Assembly: GCA_002842985.1 (NCBI GenBank)
Contig: PHEQ01000001.1
Location: 1-64,000, forward strand
Direction of reading: 5' to 3'
From: Alphaproteobacteria bacterium HGW-Alphaproteobacteria-1
GTDB taxonomy: Bacteria > Pseudomonadota > Alphaproteobacteria > Rhodobacterales > Rhodobacteraceae
Length of the DNA stretch: 64,000 nucleotides
Each line of letters opens with the position of its first letter. Position 1 is the first letter of the stretch. Positions 18,791-27,291 of the stretch are shown piece by piece. The position numbers and the translations under genes were made by a program. Below the pieces are notes generated by a model. The model did no database searches. It was given only the letters and a program-made list of their open reading frames with translations, and was not told the origin of the DNA.

Positions 18791-19572
18791 GCAAATTCGA
18801 CGCGGTGATTTTCGACTGGGCGGGCACGCTGATAGATTTCGGCTCTTTCGCGCCGATGGGGGCCTTTGTCGAGGCTTTTGCCCATTTCGGCGTGAGCGTC
18901 AGCATCGCGGATGCGCGCGGGCCGATGGGTGCCCCCAAGCGCGACCATATCCGCGCCATGATCGCCTTGCCGCATGTGGCCGAGGGCTGGCGCGCGGCGC
19001 AAGGCGCTGCCCCCGACGAGGCCGCGATTGACCGCATCTACGAGGTTTTCGTGCCGATGAACGAAGAGGTGGTCGCGCGCTACGCGACCCTTGTTCCCGG
19101 CGCGGCGGACACGCTCGCCTGGCTCTCGGCACAGGGCATCCGCATGGGCACCACCACGGGCTATGTGCGCTCGATCATGGCGCGGGTGCTGCCGGTGGTG
19201 GCCGAGCAGGGATTTCAGCCGGAGGTGTGCATCTGCGCCGATGATGTGCCCAAGGGGCGACCGGGCCCGTGGCAGATGTATCGAGTCTTTGCCGACATGA
19301 CGCTCCTGCCCGGCCCGCAGATCGTCAAGGTCGATGACACGCCGCCGGGCATCAGCGAGGGGCGCGCGACCGGCTGCACCGTGGTGGGCGTGGCGCTCTC
19401 GGGCAATATCGCCGGACGCACGCCAGAAGAGCTTGCGGCGCTCTCGGAGGCCGAGCGCGACACGATCCGCGCGCAGGCAGGCGCGGAATTGCGCGCCGCC
19501 GGGGCCGATCACGTGATCGATTCCATCGCCGATCTGCCCGCGCTTCTCACGCGGCTCGACGCGGAGGGGTGA
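18787..19572 (+). CDS. phnX: Phosphonoacetaldehyde hydrolase
   Basis: 261 residues of the HAD superfamily. The nucleophile motif is VIFDWAGTLIDFG (Asp10, with Ala instead of the second Asp, typical for PhnX), and MGAPKRDHI carries the Schiff-base lysine (Lys51, matching the catalytic Lys of the Bacillus enzyme). VKVDDTPPGISEGRATG is the metal-binding end. It cleaves phosphonoacetaldehyde to acetaldehyde and phosphate. It overlaps phnW by four bases and its TGA overlaps the ATG of the hydrolase gene after it. Confidence 0.96.
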   Translation: MSKFDAVIFDWAGTLIDFGSFAPMGAFVEAFAHFGVSVSIADARGPMGAPKRDHIRAMIALPHVAEGWRAAQGAAPDEAAIDRIYEVFVPMNEEVVARYATLVPGAADTLAWLSAQGIRMGTTTGYVRSIMARVLPVVAEQGFQPEVCICADDVPKGRPGPWQMYRVFADMTLLPGPQIVKVDDTPPGISEGRATGCTVVGVALSGNIAGRTPEELAALSEAERDTIRAQAGAELRAAGADHVIDSIADLPALLTRLDAEG

Positions 19573-21056
19573 TGGCCCCGAACCTCCTCTTTGTGACGCT
19601 CGATCAGTTGCGCGCCGATGCGGTGTTCGGCGCGCTTCATGGCATCGTGCCCACCCCGGCGCTTGACCGGCTGCGCGCCGAGGGGGTGAGTTTTACCAAC
19701 TGTTTCACCGCCGCTGTGCCCTGCGGCCCCGCGCGCGCCTCGCTTCTGACCGGGCTTTACGCCTTCAACCATCGCGGCATCCGCAACGGCACGCCGGTGG
19801 CAGCCCATCACGCAACGCTTGCCACCGAATTGCGCCGCGCGGGAACCGAGCCGCTCCTTTTCGGCTATTGCGACATGGCCGCCGATCCGTCCGAGCATCT
19901 TTCCGGCGATCCCGACCTTGCCACCTATGAGCTGCCCGCGCGCGGTTTTCGGGAAATCGTGGAAATGCGATTCGAGGCTCCGCTGGCATGGATCGGGTAT
20001 CTGCGCCGCCGTGGCTACGACCTGCCCGCGCCCCAGCCGCGCCGTTGGTTCGATCTTTATCAGCCGGTCGGCGAGGGGCTGCGCGCGCCCGCCTTCTATC
20101 GGGCCGAGGACAGCGATACGGCCTGGCTCACCGACCGCACGCTCGAGGCGCTCGAGGCACGGCGCGATGGGGCGTGGTGCGCGCATCTCACCTATATCCG
20201 CCCCCACCCGCCGCTTGTCGCGCCCGAGCCGTGGAACGCTCTGGCCGATACCGCCCGCATTCCCGCGCCCGCGCCCGCCGGCCGCGATCACCCATTCCGC
20301 GCCGCGTGGTTCTCGGCCTCTGCGCAGCACGGGCTTTTCCGGGGCTTCGACGGGCGCTGTGACCGGCTCACCGCCGATCAGGTGGCCGATCTGCGCGCCA
20401 CCTATCTGGGGCTTCTGGCAGAGGTCGATCACCATCTTGGCCGTCTGCTCGACTGGCTCGATACCACCGGACAGGCCGGGCGCACGCTCGTGGTGCTGCT
20501 CTCGGATCACGGCGAGATGCTGGGCGATCAGGGCTATTGGGGCAAGGACAACGTGCTCGGCCCCGCCCATCACGTGCCGCTTGTCATGCGTGGCCCCGGC
20601 GTGGCGGCGGGGCAAGCGGTGGCGGATATGGTCTCGACCGTGGACGTGGCCCCGACGATCCTCGAGTTGATGGGCGCGGAAGTGCCACTCGCCATGGACG
20701 GCGCAAGCCTTGTGCCCTTTCTGCATGGCACCGCGCCTGAAAGGTGGCGGGGCCTGTCGCTGACCGAGATCGACCTCGCCGAGCCGAACGCGCCCACGCG
20801 GTTCGAACGCGCGCTTGGCCTCACCCCGCTCACCGCGAATGCCGCCATCCTGCGCGACGCGACCCACAGCCTTGTGCATTTCAATGGCGGGGTGCCGCCG
20901 ATGCTTTTCGACCGGCGCAGCGACCCTGCGGAATGTCACGATCTGGCCTCAACCCCCCAAGGCGCGGCAGAGGTGGCGCGCTTGCGCGCGGCGCTCCTCG
21001 ATCTGCGCATGACGCGCGCCGACCGGCGATTGACCCACCTGTCGCACCTGCCCTGA
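19572..21056 (+). CDS. Phosphonate monoester hydrolase-family sulfatase-fold enzyme
   Basis: 494 residues of the alkaline phosphatase superfamily. VPCGPARASLLTGLYAFNHRG holds the C-x-P-x-R motif (Cys51) that is converted to formylglycine. LSDHGEMLGDQGYWGKDN supplies metal ligands, and the C-terminal DRRLTHLSHLP resembles the end of the rhizobial phosphonate monoester hydrolase/phosphodiesterase. No signal peptide is visible, so it should work in the cytosol on imported substrate. Family members cleave phosphonate monoesters, phosphodiesters and sulfate esters. Placement directly after phnX suggests release of AEP from an ester such as glyceryl-AEP. A GTG three bases upstream is an alternative start. 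It needs a formylglycine-generating enzyme, which is not in this window. Confidence 0.85.
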   Translation: MAPNLLFVTLDQLRADAVFGALHGIVPTPALDRLRAEGVSFTNCFTAAVPCGPARASLLTGLYAFNHRGIRNGTPVAAHHATLATELRRAGTEPLLFGYCDMAADPSEHLSGDPDLATYELPARGFREIVEMRFEAPLAWIGYLRRRGYDLPAPQPRRWFDLYQPVGEGLRAPAFYRAEDSDTAWLTDRTLEALEARRDGAWCAHLTYIRPHPPLVAPEPWNALADTARIPAPAPAGRDHPFRAAWFSASAQHGLFRGFDGRCDRLTADQVADLRATYLGLLAEVDHHLGRLLDWLDTTGQAGRTLVVLLSDHGEMLGDQGYWGKDNVLGPAHHVPLVMRGPGVAAGQAVADMVSTVDVAPTILELMGAEVPLAMDGASLVPFLHGTAPERWRGLSLTEIDLAEPNAPTRFERALGLTPLTANAAILRDATHSLVHFNGGVPPMLFDRRSDPAECHDLASTPQGAAEVARLRAALLDLRMTRADRRLTHLSHLP

Positions 21057-21061
21057 CCGGC

Positions 21062-22228
21062 TCAGTCCCGCAGCGGCAGCGCCCGCTCGATCAGCCGCGC
21101 GAAAAACGACGCGCCGACCGGGGCCACCGCATCGTTGAAATCGAACGCCGGATGGTGCAGCCCCGGCCCCGCGCCCTGCCCCAGAAACAGATATGACCCC
21201 GGCCGCGCCGCCAGCATATAGGCGAAATCCTCGGCCCCCATCTCGCGCGCGCGGTCGGCGATCACAGCCCCCTCACCCACAACCTCGCGCGCGATGCCGC
21301 AGGCAAACTCCGTGGCGCGGGCCTCGTTCACCGTCGGCGGATAGCCAAGCTCGATCTCCACCTCCGCACGCACGCCATGGGCCGCAGCCACCCCTTCGGC
21401 CACCTCGCGCAACCGGCGATGCACCATCGCCTGCACCGCCTCGGAAAAAGTGCGGATGCTCGCCCCCACATAGGCGCGGTCGGGGATCACGTTATCGGCA
21501 CTGCCCGCGTGGATCTGCGTGACCGAGATCACCAGATCGTCCAGCGGGTCACGGTCGCGCGTCACGATGGTCTGGATCGCCTGCACCAGCGCCACCGCCG
21601 CCGGGATCGGATCGCGCGTCTCGTGCGGCATGGCGGCGTGCCCGCCCTGCCCGATCACATGAACATGCAGCGTATCGACAGCAGCCATGATCGGTCCCGG
21701 CGTTGTCTCGAACGTGCCCTCCGGCGCACCGGGCAGGGTATGGAGGGCATAGACCTCGCGCACCCCGTGCCGGTCGAGCGCGCCCTCCTCCACCATCAGC
21801 CGCCCGCCGCCGGGCCCCTCTTCGGCGGGCTGAAAGAGCAGCACCGCGCGCCCCGCGAAATTGCGCGTCTCGGCGAGATATTTTGCCGCGCCAAGCAACA
21901 TGGTGGTATGCCCGTCATGGCCGCAGGCATGGGCGCGCCCCGGCACGGTGCTGGCATGGTCCGTGCCGCTCTGATCCGCCATCGGCAGCGCGTCCATATC
22001 CGCGCGCAGTCCGATGGCAGGCCCCGCGCCGCGCCCCTCGATCACCGCTACCACGCCGGACTGCGCCACCCCCGTCTCGATCACGTCCACGCCGAATGCG
22101 CGCAGCCTCTCGACGACAAAGGCGGCGGTCTCGTGACAGTCCAGCCCGATCTCGGGATGGGCGTGCAGGTGCCGCCGCCAGGCGGTCATCTCGCCTGCGA
22201 AACCGGCGATGCGGTTGATCACGGCCAT
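21062..22228 (-). CDS. M20-family amidohydrolase (hippurate hydrolase/aminoacylase type)
   Basis: 388 residues. Metal-binding motifs are clear: GLRADMDALPM, AHACGHDGHTTMLLGAA, FQPAEEGPGGG and ALHTLP. These enzymes remove acyl groups from amino acids or amides (hippurate, N-acetylated metabolites, IAA conjugates). It faces the phosphonate operon tail to tail with five bases between the stop codons. Hydrolysis of an N-acylated AEP would fit that operon, but co-regulation is not shown because the genes run in opposite directions. No signal peptide is seen. Confidence 0.88.
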   Translation of the reverse strand: MAVINRIAGFAGEMTAWRRHLHAHPEIGLDCHETAAFVVERLRAFGVDVIETGVAQSGVVAVIEGRGAGPAIGLRADMDALPMADQSGTDHASTVPGRAHACGHDGHTTMLLGAAKYLAETRNFAGRAVLLFQPAEEGPGGGRLMVEEGALDRHGVREVYALHTLPGAPEGTFETTPGPIMAAVDTLHVHVIGQGGHAAMPHETRDPIPAAVALVQAIQTIVTRDRDPLDDLVISVTQIHAGSADNVIPDRAYVGASIRTFSEAVQAMVHRRLREVAEGVAAAHGVRAEVEIELGYPPTVNEARATEFACGIAREVVGEGAVIADRAREMGAEDFAYMLAARPGSYLFLGQGAGPGLHHPAFDFNDAVAPVGASFFARLIERALPLRD

Positions 22229-22291
22229 GGCTGGACTCTCCCCCCTCGGTCAGGTCAGGGTGCACTCAACCCCAAAGACGAAGGCGCTGCA

Positions 22292-23107
22292 ATGGCTGAC
22301 GATGCCCTCATTCACGACCCCGACGGCGGGCTGCCCCGGCTGATTGCGATCATGGCGCGGTTGCGCGACCCGGACACGGGCTGCCCCTGGGACATCGAAC
22401 AGGATTTCGCCAGCATCGCCCCCTATACCATTGAAGAGGCTTTTGAGGTTGCCGACGCCATCGAACGGGCTGACTGGCAGGAGCTGCGCTCGGAGCTGGG
22501 CGATCTGCTTTTGCAGGCGGTGTTTCATGCGCAGATCGCACAGGACAAGGGGCTTTTCGACATCGCGGACGTGGCCAATGCCATTTCCGACAAGATGGTG
22601 GCGCGGCATCCGCATGTCTTCGGCGGTGAGAGCCGCGAAAAATCAGCCGAGCAACAGACCCGCGACTGGGAGGCGGTAAAGGCCGCCGAACGCGCGGGCC
22701 AGGGACAGCGCGGCACGCTTGAGGGCGTGGCGCTTGGCCTGCCTGCGTTGCTGCGCGCGGTGAAACTGCAGAAACGTGCCGCGCGCGTGGGGTTTGACTG
22801 GCCAGACTCGTCTCATGTTCTCAACAAGATACGTGAGGAAGTTGAGGAACTGCATGAGGCGGCGGCAGAGGGGGAAGCCGACAGGGTCGAAGACGAATTC
22901 GGCGATCTGCTTTTTGTGATGGCCAATCTCGCGCGGCACATGAAGCTCTGTCCCGAGGCGGCATTGCGCCGCGCCAATGCCAAGTTCACCCGCCGCTTCG
23001 AGTTCATCGAGGCACGTCTGGCCGAGAAGGGCCGCCGCCCCGAGGACAGCGACCTTGCGGAAATGGACGCGCTCTGGAACGCGGCGAAGCTCGAAGAGCG
23101 GCGGTGA
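22292..23107 (+). CDS. mazG: Nucleoside triphosphate pyrophosphohydrolase MazG
   Basis: 271 residues with two MazG domains. The first starts MARLRDPDTGCPWDIEQDFASIAPYTIEEAFEVADAIE, the classical MazG opening with the E-rich metal-binding helix, followed by ELGDLLLQAVFHAQIA; the second has EEVEELHEAAAEGEADRVEDEFGDLLFVMANLARH. It hydrolyses NTPs to NMP and pyrophosphate and helps remove aberrant nucleotides. I took MADDALIHDPDGG as start; the much longer ORF in the track lies over the M20 gene on the other strand. Confidence 0.95.
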   Translation: MADDALIHDPDGGLPRLIAIMARLRDPDTGCPWDIEQDFASIAPYTIEEAFEVADAIERADWQELRSELGDLLLQAVFHAQIAQDKGLFDIADVANAISDKMVARHPHVFGGESREKSAEQQTRDWEAVKAAERAGQGQRGTLEGVALGLPALLRAVKLQKRAARVGFDWPDSSHVLNKIREEVEELHEAAAEGEADRVEDEFGDLLFVMANLARHMKLCPEAALRRANAKFTRRFEFIEARLAEKGRRPEDSDLAEMDALWNAAKLEERR

Positions 23108-23116
23108 CGCGGGCCG

Positions 23117-23305
23117 TCACTCCAGCGTGCGCGCCTCGTCTATCAGCATCACCGGAATGCCGTTGCGGATCGGAAAAGCAAGGCCCGCCCGGCGGCTGAT
23201 CAGTTCCTGCCGCGCGGCATCGTATTCAAGTGGGCCGTGGGTCTGCGGGCAAATCAACGCCTCGAGCATCCGGCGGTCAAAGGCGGGCGCGGGGGCATCG
23301 GTCAT
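23117..23305 (-). CDS. Trm112/YcaR-family small protein
   Basis: 62 residues with [44 protein letters not shown], the Trm112-like pattern. Bacterial members of this family are short and lack most zinc cysteines; here only one Cys remains. Eukaryotic and archaeal Trm112 activate methyltransferases, and the bacterial role is not well defined. Its start overlaps the end of the Lon-N gene, so the two are co-translated. Confidence 0.88.
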   Translation of the reverse strand: MTDAPAPAFDRRMLEALICPQTHGPLEYDAARQELISRRAGLAFPIRNGIPVMLIDEARTLE

Positions 23306-23946
23306 TGCATGATATCCTCATTGTCGCCGCCCCGCAGCGTGTATTCGATCAGCGTGACCAGCGTTTCGCGCCGGGTGGACAGCGAGGGCGCTTCGAGAAG
23401 GGCCTGCTTCTCCTCCGGCTCGAACGCCAGCAGCATCGACAGCGAATTGATCAGCAATTCGTCCTCCGCCTCTTTCAACGAGTCCCAATCCGTCTGCAAA
23501 CCGCGCGTCTCGAAATAGCGCGCAAGCAGGGCCAGGAACTTAGGACGCTTGAACCCCGGATCAGTCTCGGGCGGGCCAAGGTCGCGCTCGAACCCGGCCC
23601 AGCTTACGCGCGCGCGGCGGTAGGGCGTAAAGCCTTCGACCTCCTCGATCACGCGATAACGCGAGAGGCCCGAGAGGGTGATCATGTAGCGTCCGTCCTC
23701 GGTTTCGGAGAACTGCGTCACACGGCCCACGCAACCGATGGTATGGAGCCCGTGCCCGTCGCGCCCCGGCACGCGGTTGGGCTGGATCATGCCGATCACC
23801 CGCTCGGGCGTCTTGAGCGCGTCGTCGAGCATGGCAAGATACCGCGGCTCGAAGAGGTGCAGCGGCAGCCGGGCGCGCGGCAGCATGAGTGCGCCGGGCA
23901 GCGGGAAAACCGGAATGATTTCGGGCAGATCGTGCTTGTATGTCAT
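23302..23946 (-). CDS. Lon N-terminal (substrate-binding) domain protein
   Basis: 214 residues matching only the N-terminal domain of Lon protease: [46 protein letters not shown], then [29 protein letters not shown]. There is no AAA+ or Ser-Lys protease part. Such stand-alone Lon-N proteins are common in alphaproteobacteria and their partner is unknown. It follows the thioredoxin-like gene by 26 bases and overlaps the Trm112-like gene by four. Confidence 0.93.
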   Translation of the reverse strand: MTYKHDLPEIIPVFPLPGALMLPRARLPLHLFEPRYLAMLDDALKTPERVIGMIQPNRVPGRDGHGLHTIGCVGRVTQFSETEDGRYMITLSGLSRYRVIEEVEGFTPYRRARVSWAGFERDLGPPETDPGFKRPKFLALLARYFETRGLQTDWDSLKEAEDELLINSLSMLLAFEPEEKQALLEAPSLSTRRETLVTLIEYTLRGGDNEDIMQ

Positions 23947-23972
23947 TGCTGAGAGCTAGCCCGCCGCGCCGC

Positions 23973-24887
23973 TCAGGCAAATATCATCGACGAGAGCCTG
24001 CGCCGACCGTTCAGAAGCACCGGATCGTTCGGTTTCAGCGCATCGAATATGGTGAAAAGCTGCGCGCGCGCGGCACCGTCGTTCCACTCGCGGTCGCGGC
24101 GGAAGAGGTCGAGCAACTCGTCAACCGCCTCCTGCGCCTTGCCTTCGGCGTAAAGCGCCTGCGCCAGATCGAACCGCGCCTGATGGTTGGCCGGGTCGGC
24201 CTCGACCGCCGCGCGCAACTCGGTCACAGGGCCCGCGTTCTGCGCCTGTCGCGCAAGGGCGATCTGGGCGTGAACCGCCTCGATCTCGGCCTTTCCGGCA
24301 ATCGCGGCGGGCGCGCCGTTCAGCACCGCCTCGGCCTGATCAAGCTCGCCAAGGGCGATCTGAACCCGCGCCATTCCGGCAAAGCCGCGCGCATTTTCCG
24401 GGTCTTCCTGCACCACGGCGGCATAGGTCTGCATGGCATCGCTGAGCGCGCCCGCCTCGAGCATCTCGTCGGCGGCATCCAATGCGTCGTCAAGCCCGCC
24501 GCTCACGTCGCCGCCCGCCGCCTGCACCACGCGGGCCACGAAAGCCTCGATCTCCGATGGCGGAACCGCGCCCTGAAACCCGTCAATCGGCTGGCCCTGC
24601 CAGAAGGCATAGACCGTCGGGATGGATTGCACGCGAAGCTGTCCGGCGATCATCTGGTTCTGATCGACATCGACCTTGGCCATGCGCACCGCGCCCTTGG
24701 CCTTGAGCACCGCCGCTTCAAGCGCGGGGCCAAGCGTCTTGCACGGGCCGCACCACGGTGCCCAGAAATCGACGATCACCGGCACGGTCATCGAGGCATC
24801 CACCACTTCGGCCATGAAATCCGCCTCGGTCACATCGCGCACCAGATCGGCGGCGGCGGGGCCGGTTGTCTTGCCAAGTTCCAGCAT
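23973..24887 (-). CDS. CnoX/YbbN-like thioredoxin with TPR region
   Basis: 304 residues. Residues about 15-125 form a thioredoxin domain with an intact WCGPCK active site (FWAPWCGPCKTLGPALE), and the rest consists of TPR-type helices (AEEMLEAG-type repeats, DDALDAADEMLEAGALSDAMQTYAAVVQEDPENARGFA). This layout matches CnoX, a chaperone that protects proteins from over-oxidation and hands them to GroEL. Unlike E. coli CnoX, the CxxC is complete, so it can also do redox exchange. The start at MLELGK has GGGGAGA upstream; the track's longer start was not used. Confidence 0.9.
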   Translation of the reverse strand: MLELGKTTGPAAADLVRDVTEADFMAEVVDASMTVPVIVDFWAPWCGPCKTLGPALEAAVLKAKGAVRMAKVDVDQNQMIAGQLRVQSIPTVYAFWQGQPIDGFQGAVPPSEIEAFVARVVQAAGGDVSGGLDDALDAADEMLEAGALSDAMQTYAAVVQEDPENARGFAGMARVQIALGELDQAEAVLNGAPAAIAGKAEIEAVHAQIALARQAQNAGPVTELRAAVEADPANHQARFDLAQALYAEGKAQEAVDELLDLFRRDREWNDGAARAQLFTIFDALKPNDPVLLNGRRRLSSMIFA

Positions 24888-24943
24888 CTCGTGTCTCCCC
24901 TTCTTCCGGTTGCGCCCCGTATATGTGGGTGCATCCGGCAGTG

Positions 24944-25732
24944 TCAAAGATCAAATGTCGCGAAAACCGGCGCGTGGTCGCTGGGTTGATCCCAGCCGCG
25001 CGCGGCGCGCAGGATACGGCTGGAATGGCCCGCCGCGGCGATATCGGCGCTGGCCCAGACGTGATCGAGGCGGCGGCCCTTGTCGGCCTCGTCCCAGTCG
25101 CGGGCGCGGTAACTCCACCAGCTGTAGAGTTGCCCCTCGGGGATATCCTGCCGGGTGATGTCGCGCCAGGCCCCCGCCTCCATCGCATCACCAAGATGCG
25201 CCACCTCGACCGGCGTGTGGCTCACGATCTTCAGAAGCTGCTTGTGCGACCAGACATCATCCTCGCGCGGGGCGATGTTGAGATCGCCGACGAGGATGGA
25301 TTTCTCCGGGCGGTTTTGTTGGAAGAAATCGCGCATGTCGGTGAGGTAATCCAGCTTCTGCCCGAACTTGTCGTTCACCTCGCGGTCAGGCACATCGCCC
25401 CCGGCGGGCACGTAGAAATTATGGATCACCACGCCGTTTTCCAGCCGTCCGGCGATGTGGCGGGCGTGGCCCAGTTCGGCGAAATCAAAGCTGCCCGTCT
25501 CCTCGATGGGCAGGCGCGACAGGATCGCCACGCCGTTATAGCCCTTCTCGCCGCGCGCGATCATGTGCGGATAGCCAATGGCCGCAAAGATCTCGGCGGG
25601 GATCTTTTCGACCGGGCTCTTGCATTCCTGAAGGCACAGGATATCCGGCGCCTCCTCGCGCAGAAGCCGCGCGACCAGCGGCGCCCGCAGCCGGACCGAG
25701 TTGATGTTCCAGGTGGCAAGGGTAAAGGGCAT
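24944..25732 (-). CDS. xth: Exodeoxyribonuclease III
   Basis: 262 residues of the endonuclease/exonuclease/phosphatase fold. MPFTLATWNINSVRLRAPLV, LCLQECKSPVEKIP, VGDLNIAPREDDVW and the C-terminal QPSDHAPVFATFDL give the metal and catalytic residues of AP endonuclease/ExoIII. It acts in base-excision repair at abasic sites. The start at MPFTLATWN fits the family; the track's 20 extra residues are not homologous. Confidence 0.94.
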   Translation of the reverse strand: MPFTLATWNINSVRLRAPLVARLLREEAPDILCLQECKSPVEKIPAEIFAAIGYPHMIARGEKGYNGVAILSRLPIEETGSFDFAELGHARHIAGRLENGVVIHNFYVPAGGDVPDREVNDKFGQKLDYLTDMRDFFQQNRPEKSILVGDLNIAPREDDVWSHKQLLKIVSHTPVEVAHLGDAMEAGAWRDITRQDIPEGQLYSWWSYRARDWDEADKGRRLDHVWASADIAAAGHSSRILRAARGWDQPSDHAPVFATFDL

Positions 25733-26194
25733 GGCCGCTCCGTCGGGTTGCGTCTCGGCGCGCAAATGATCGCAGCGCGGCCGAAAGGGCAAGCGGAAAT
25801 CCGGGGACGGGGCAGGTGTGGTCTGAAGTGATCGTTGGATTGAAGCACCTGCTCGGAATCAAGGCCGAAGGCCGCCGCGCATCGGTCATGCCGGAGGCAT
25901 GCTTTCAGCATGACCCGCCCCCCGGCACGGCGATTTGGCTGCAACCTGTGCAACGATCAGGTGTTTTTCGGATCAGGATGGGTAAAGTGCTGCCAAATTC
26001 ATGTTGGATCGCCGCATCGCGGCCCGCCAATGCGCGGCTTCTCTAACGACCGCTCAAGGCCCGAATCCCGACATGCCCTCGGCGCGCCCGATCGGAAATA
26101 CCCCCTTCGGGCGGACATCAAGCCAAGCTTGAGGTTTACACCCGTCAAACCCGAAGGCACTCTCCGGGCAAACACAGCTTCCAGAAGGCCCCCC
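25733..26194. other. 462-base gene-free region with alternative hairpins
   Basis: No reading frame here looks like a protein. The region carries divergent promoters for xth (minus) and the agmatinase-family gene (plus). Near 25887-25912 two small hairpins share a strand: catgcc-gga-ggcatg and catgc-tttca-gcatg, so only one can form at a time. Further on, caggtg...cacctg arms (25814-25856 region) also pair. I saw no known riboswitch signature, in particular no guanidine-type motif ahead of the agmatinase gene. Confidence 0.4.
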
Positions 26195-27154
26195 ATGACC
26201 GACAGCACCAGTGTCAACCCCACCGTCTCTGATCTGGCCTTTACCCGGCCCGATGTGCGCGGCACCATCGCCGAGCCCGCCTATGCCGGCGCGCTCAGCT
26301 TCATGCGGCGCCGCTATTCCCGCGATCTGTCGGGCGCCGATGTCGCGGTGATGGGCGTGCCGTTCGACATGTCCGTATCGGGGCGCTCGGGCACCCGTCT
26401 TGGCCCGCGCGCGATTCGTGCGGCGTCGTCGCATATCGCCTGGTCCGCGCCCTGGCCCTGGGCCTTCGATCCGTTCGAGCGGCTGTCGGTGGTGGATTAC
26501 GGCGATTGCTTCTTCGATCACGGCTATCCCACAGCGGTTCCCGGCACCATCGCGCAGGCCGCGCGCGATGTGCTGGCCACCGACACGGCCCTCCTGACGC
26601 TGGGGGGGGATCACTTCATCACCTGGCCACTGCTCAAGGCCCATGCCGAAAAACACGGCCCCCTTGCCCTCATCCAGATCGACGCCCATTCCGACACATG
26701 GGAGGACGAGCCGGGCCGCATCGACCATGGCACGATGCTCTGGCACGCGGTGCGCGAGGGGCTGGTGGTGCCGGACGCCTCGGTGCAGGTGGGCATCCGC
26801 ACCCATAATCCCGACCCTCTGGGCGTGCATGTGATCGACGCGCGTGAGGTGCATCTGAGCGGCCCCGTGGCGGTGGCCCAAAAGGTGCGCACGATCGTGG
26901 GGGACCGGCCCTGTTACCTGACCTTCGACATCGACGCGCTCGATCCTTCCGCCGCACCCGGCACCGGCACGCCGGTGATCGGCGGGCTCTCGACCTTTCA
27001 GGCGCAGGAGGTCCTGCGCGGGCTGGAGGGAATTGCCTTGAAGGGGATGGACGTGGTCGAGGTGGCGCCTGCCTACGACATCTCGGAGATCACCGCGCTC
27101 GCGGCGGCAACGCTCGCCTGCGACATGCTGGCGCTCTATGCGGCTGGCAGGTAG
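26195..27154 (+). CDS. Agmatinase/ureohydrolase-family enzyme
   Basis: 319 residues of the arginase/agmatinase superfamily with all three metal-binding blocks: TLGGDHFITWPLL, IQIDAHSDTWED and TFDIDALDPSAAPGTGTP. It should release urea from a guanidino compound using a binuclear Mn or Ni centre. Agmatine is the default guess, but guanidinobutyrate, guanidinopropionate or guanidine are also hydrolysed by relatives; the sequence alone does not decide. I chose MTDSTSVNPTV as start since upstream sequence is non-coding in character. Confidence 0.88.
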   Translation: MTDSTSVNPTVSDLAFTRPDVRGTIAEPAYAGALSFMRRRYSRDLSGADVAVMGVPFDMSVSGRSGTRLGPRAIRAASSHIAWSAPWPWAFDPFERLSVVDYGDCFFDHGYPTAVPGTIAQAARDVLATDTALLTLGGDHFITWPLLKAHAEKHGPLALIQIDAHSDTWEDEPGRIDHGTMLWHAVREGLVVPDASVQVGIRTHNPDPLGVHVIDAREVHLSGPVAVAQKVRTIVGDRPCYLTFDIDALDPSAAPGTGTPVIGGLSTFQAQEVLRGLEGIALKGMDVVEVAPAYDISEITALAAATLACDMLALYAAGR

Positions 27155-27160
27155 CCCCTT

Positions 27161-27192
27161 GAAAAGAAAGGGCCCCGGGCGATGCCGGGGCC
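27161..27192 (-). terminator. Rho-independent terminator after response regulator
   Basis: On the minus strand GGCCCCGG-CATCGC-CCGGGGCC is followed by CTTTCTTTTC. It lies 100 bases beyond the response regulator stop. On the plus strand no T-run follows, so it would not serve the agmatinase-family gene well. Confidence 0.7.
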
Positions 27193-27291
27193 AGTCCAAC
27201 AGGGAGGTTCACGTATAACCGTAAGTGAACGATACCATATTAATCCTGAAACGCAGATACGACTTTGATCTTGGTCAAGGTGGCGTGACTA

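Noticed and set aside
25561-25953. 130-residue minus-strand ORF upstream of xth
   Set aside because: Overlaps xth in another frame and has no conserved features.
25733-26194. Guanidine or other riboswitch upstream of agmatinase-family gene
   Set aside because: No conserved riboswitch core was recognisable; only simple hairpins.
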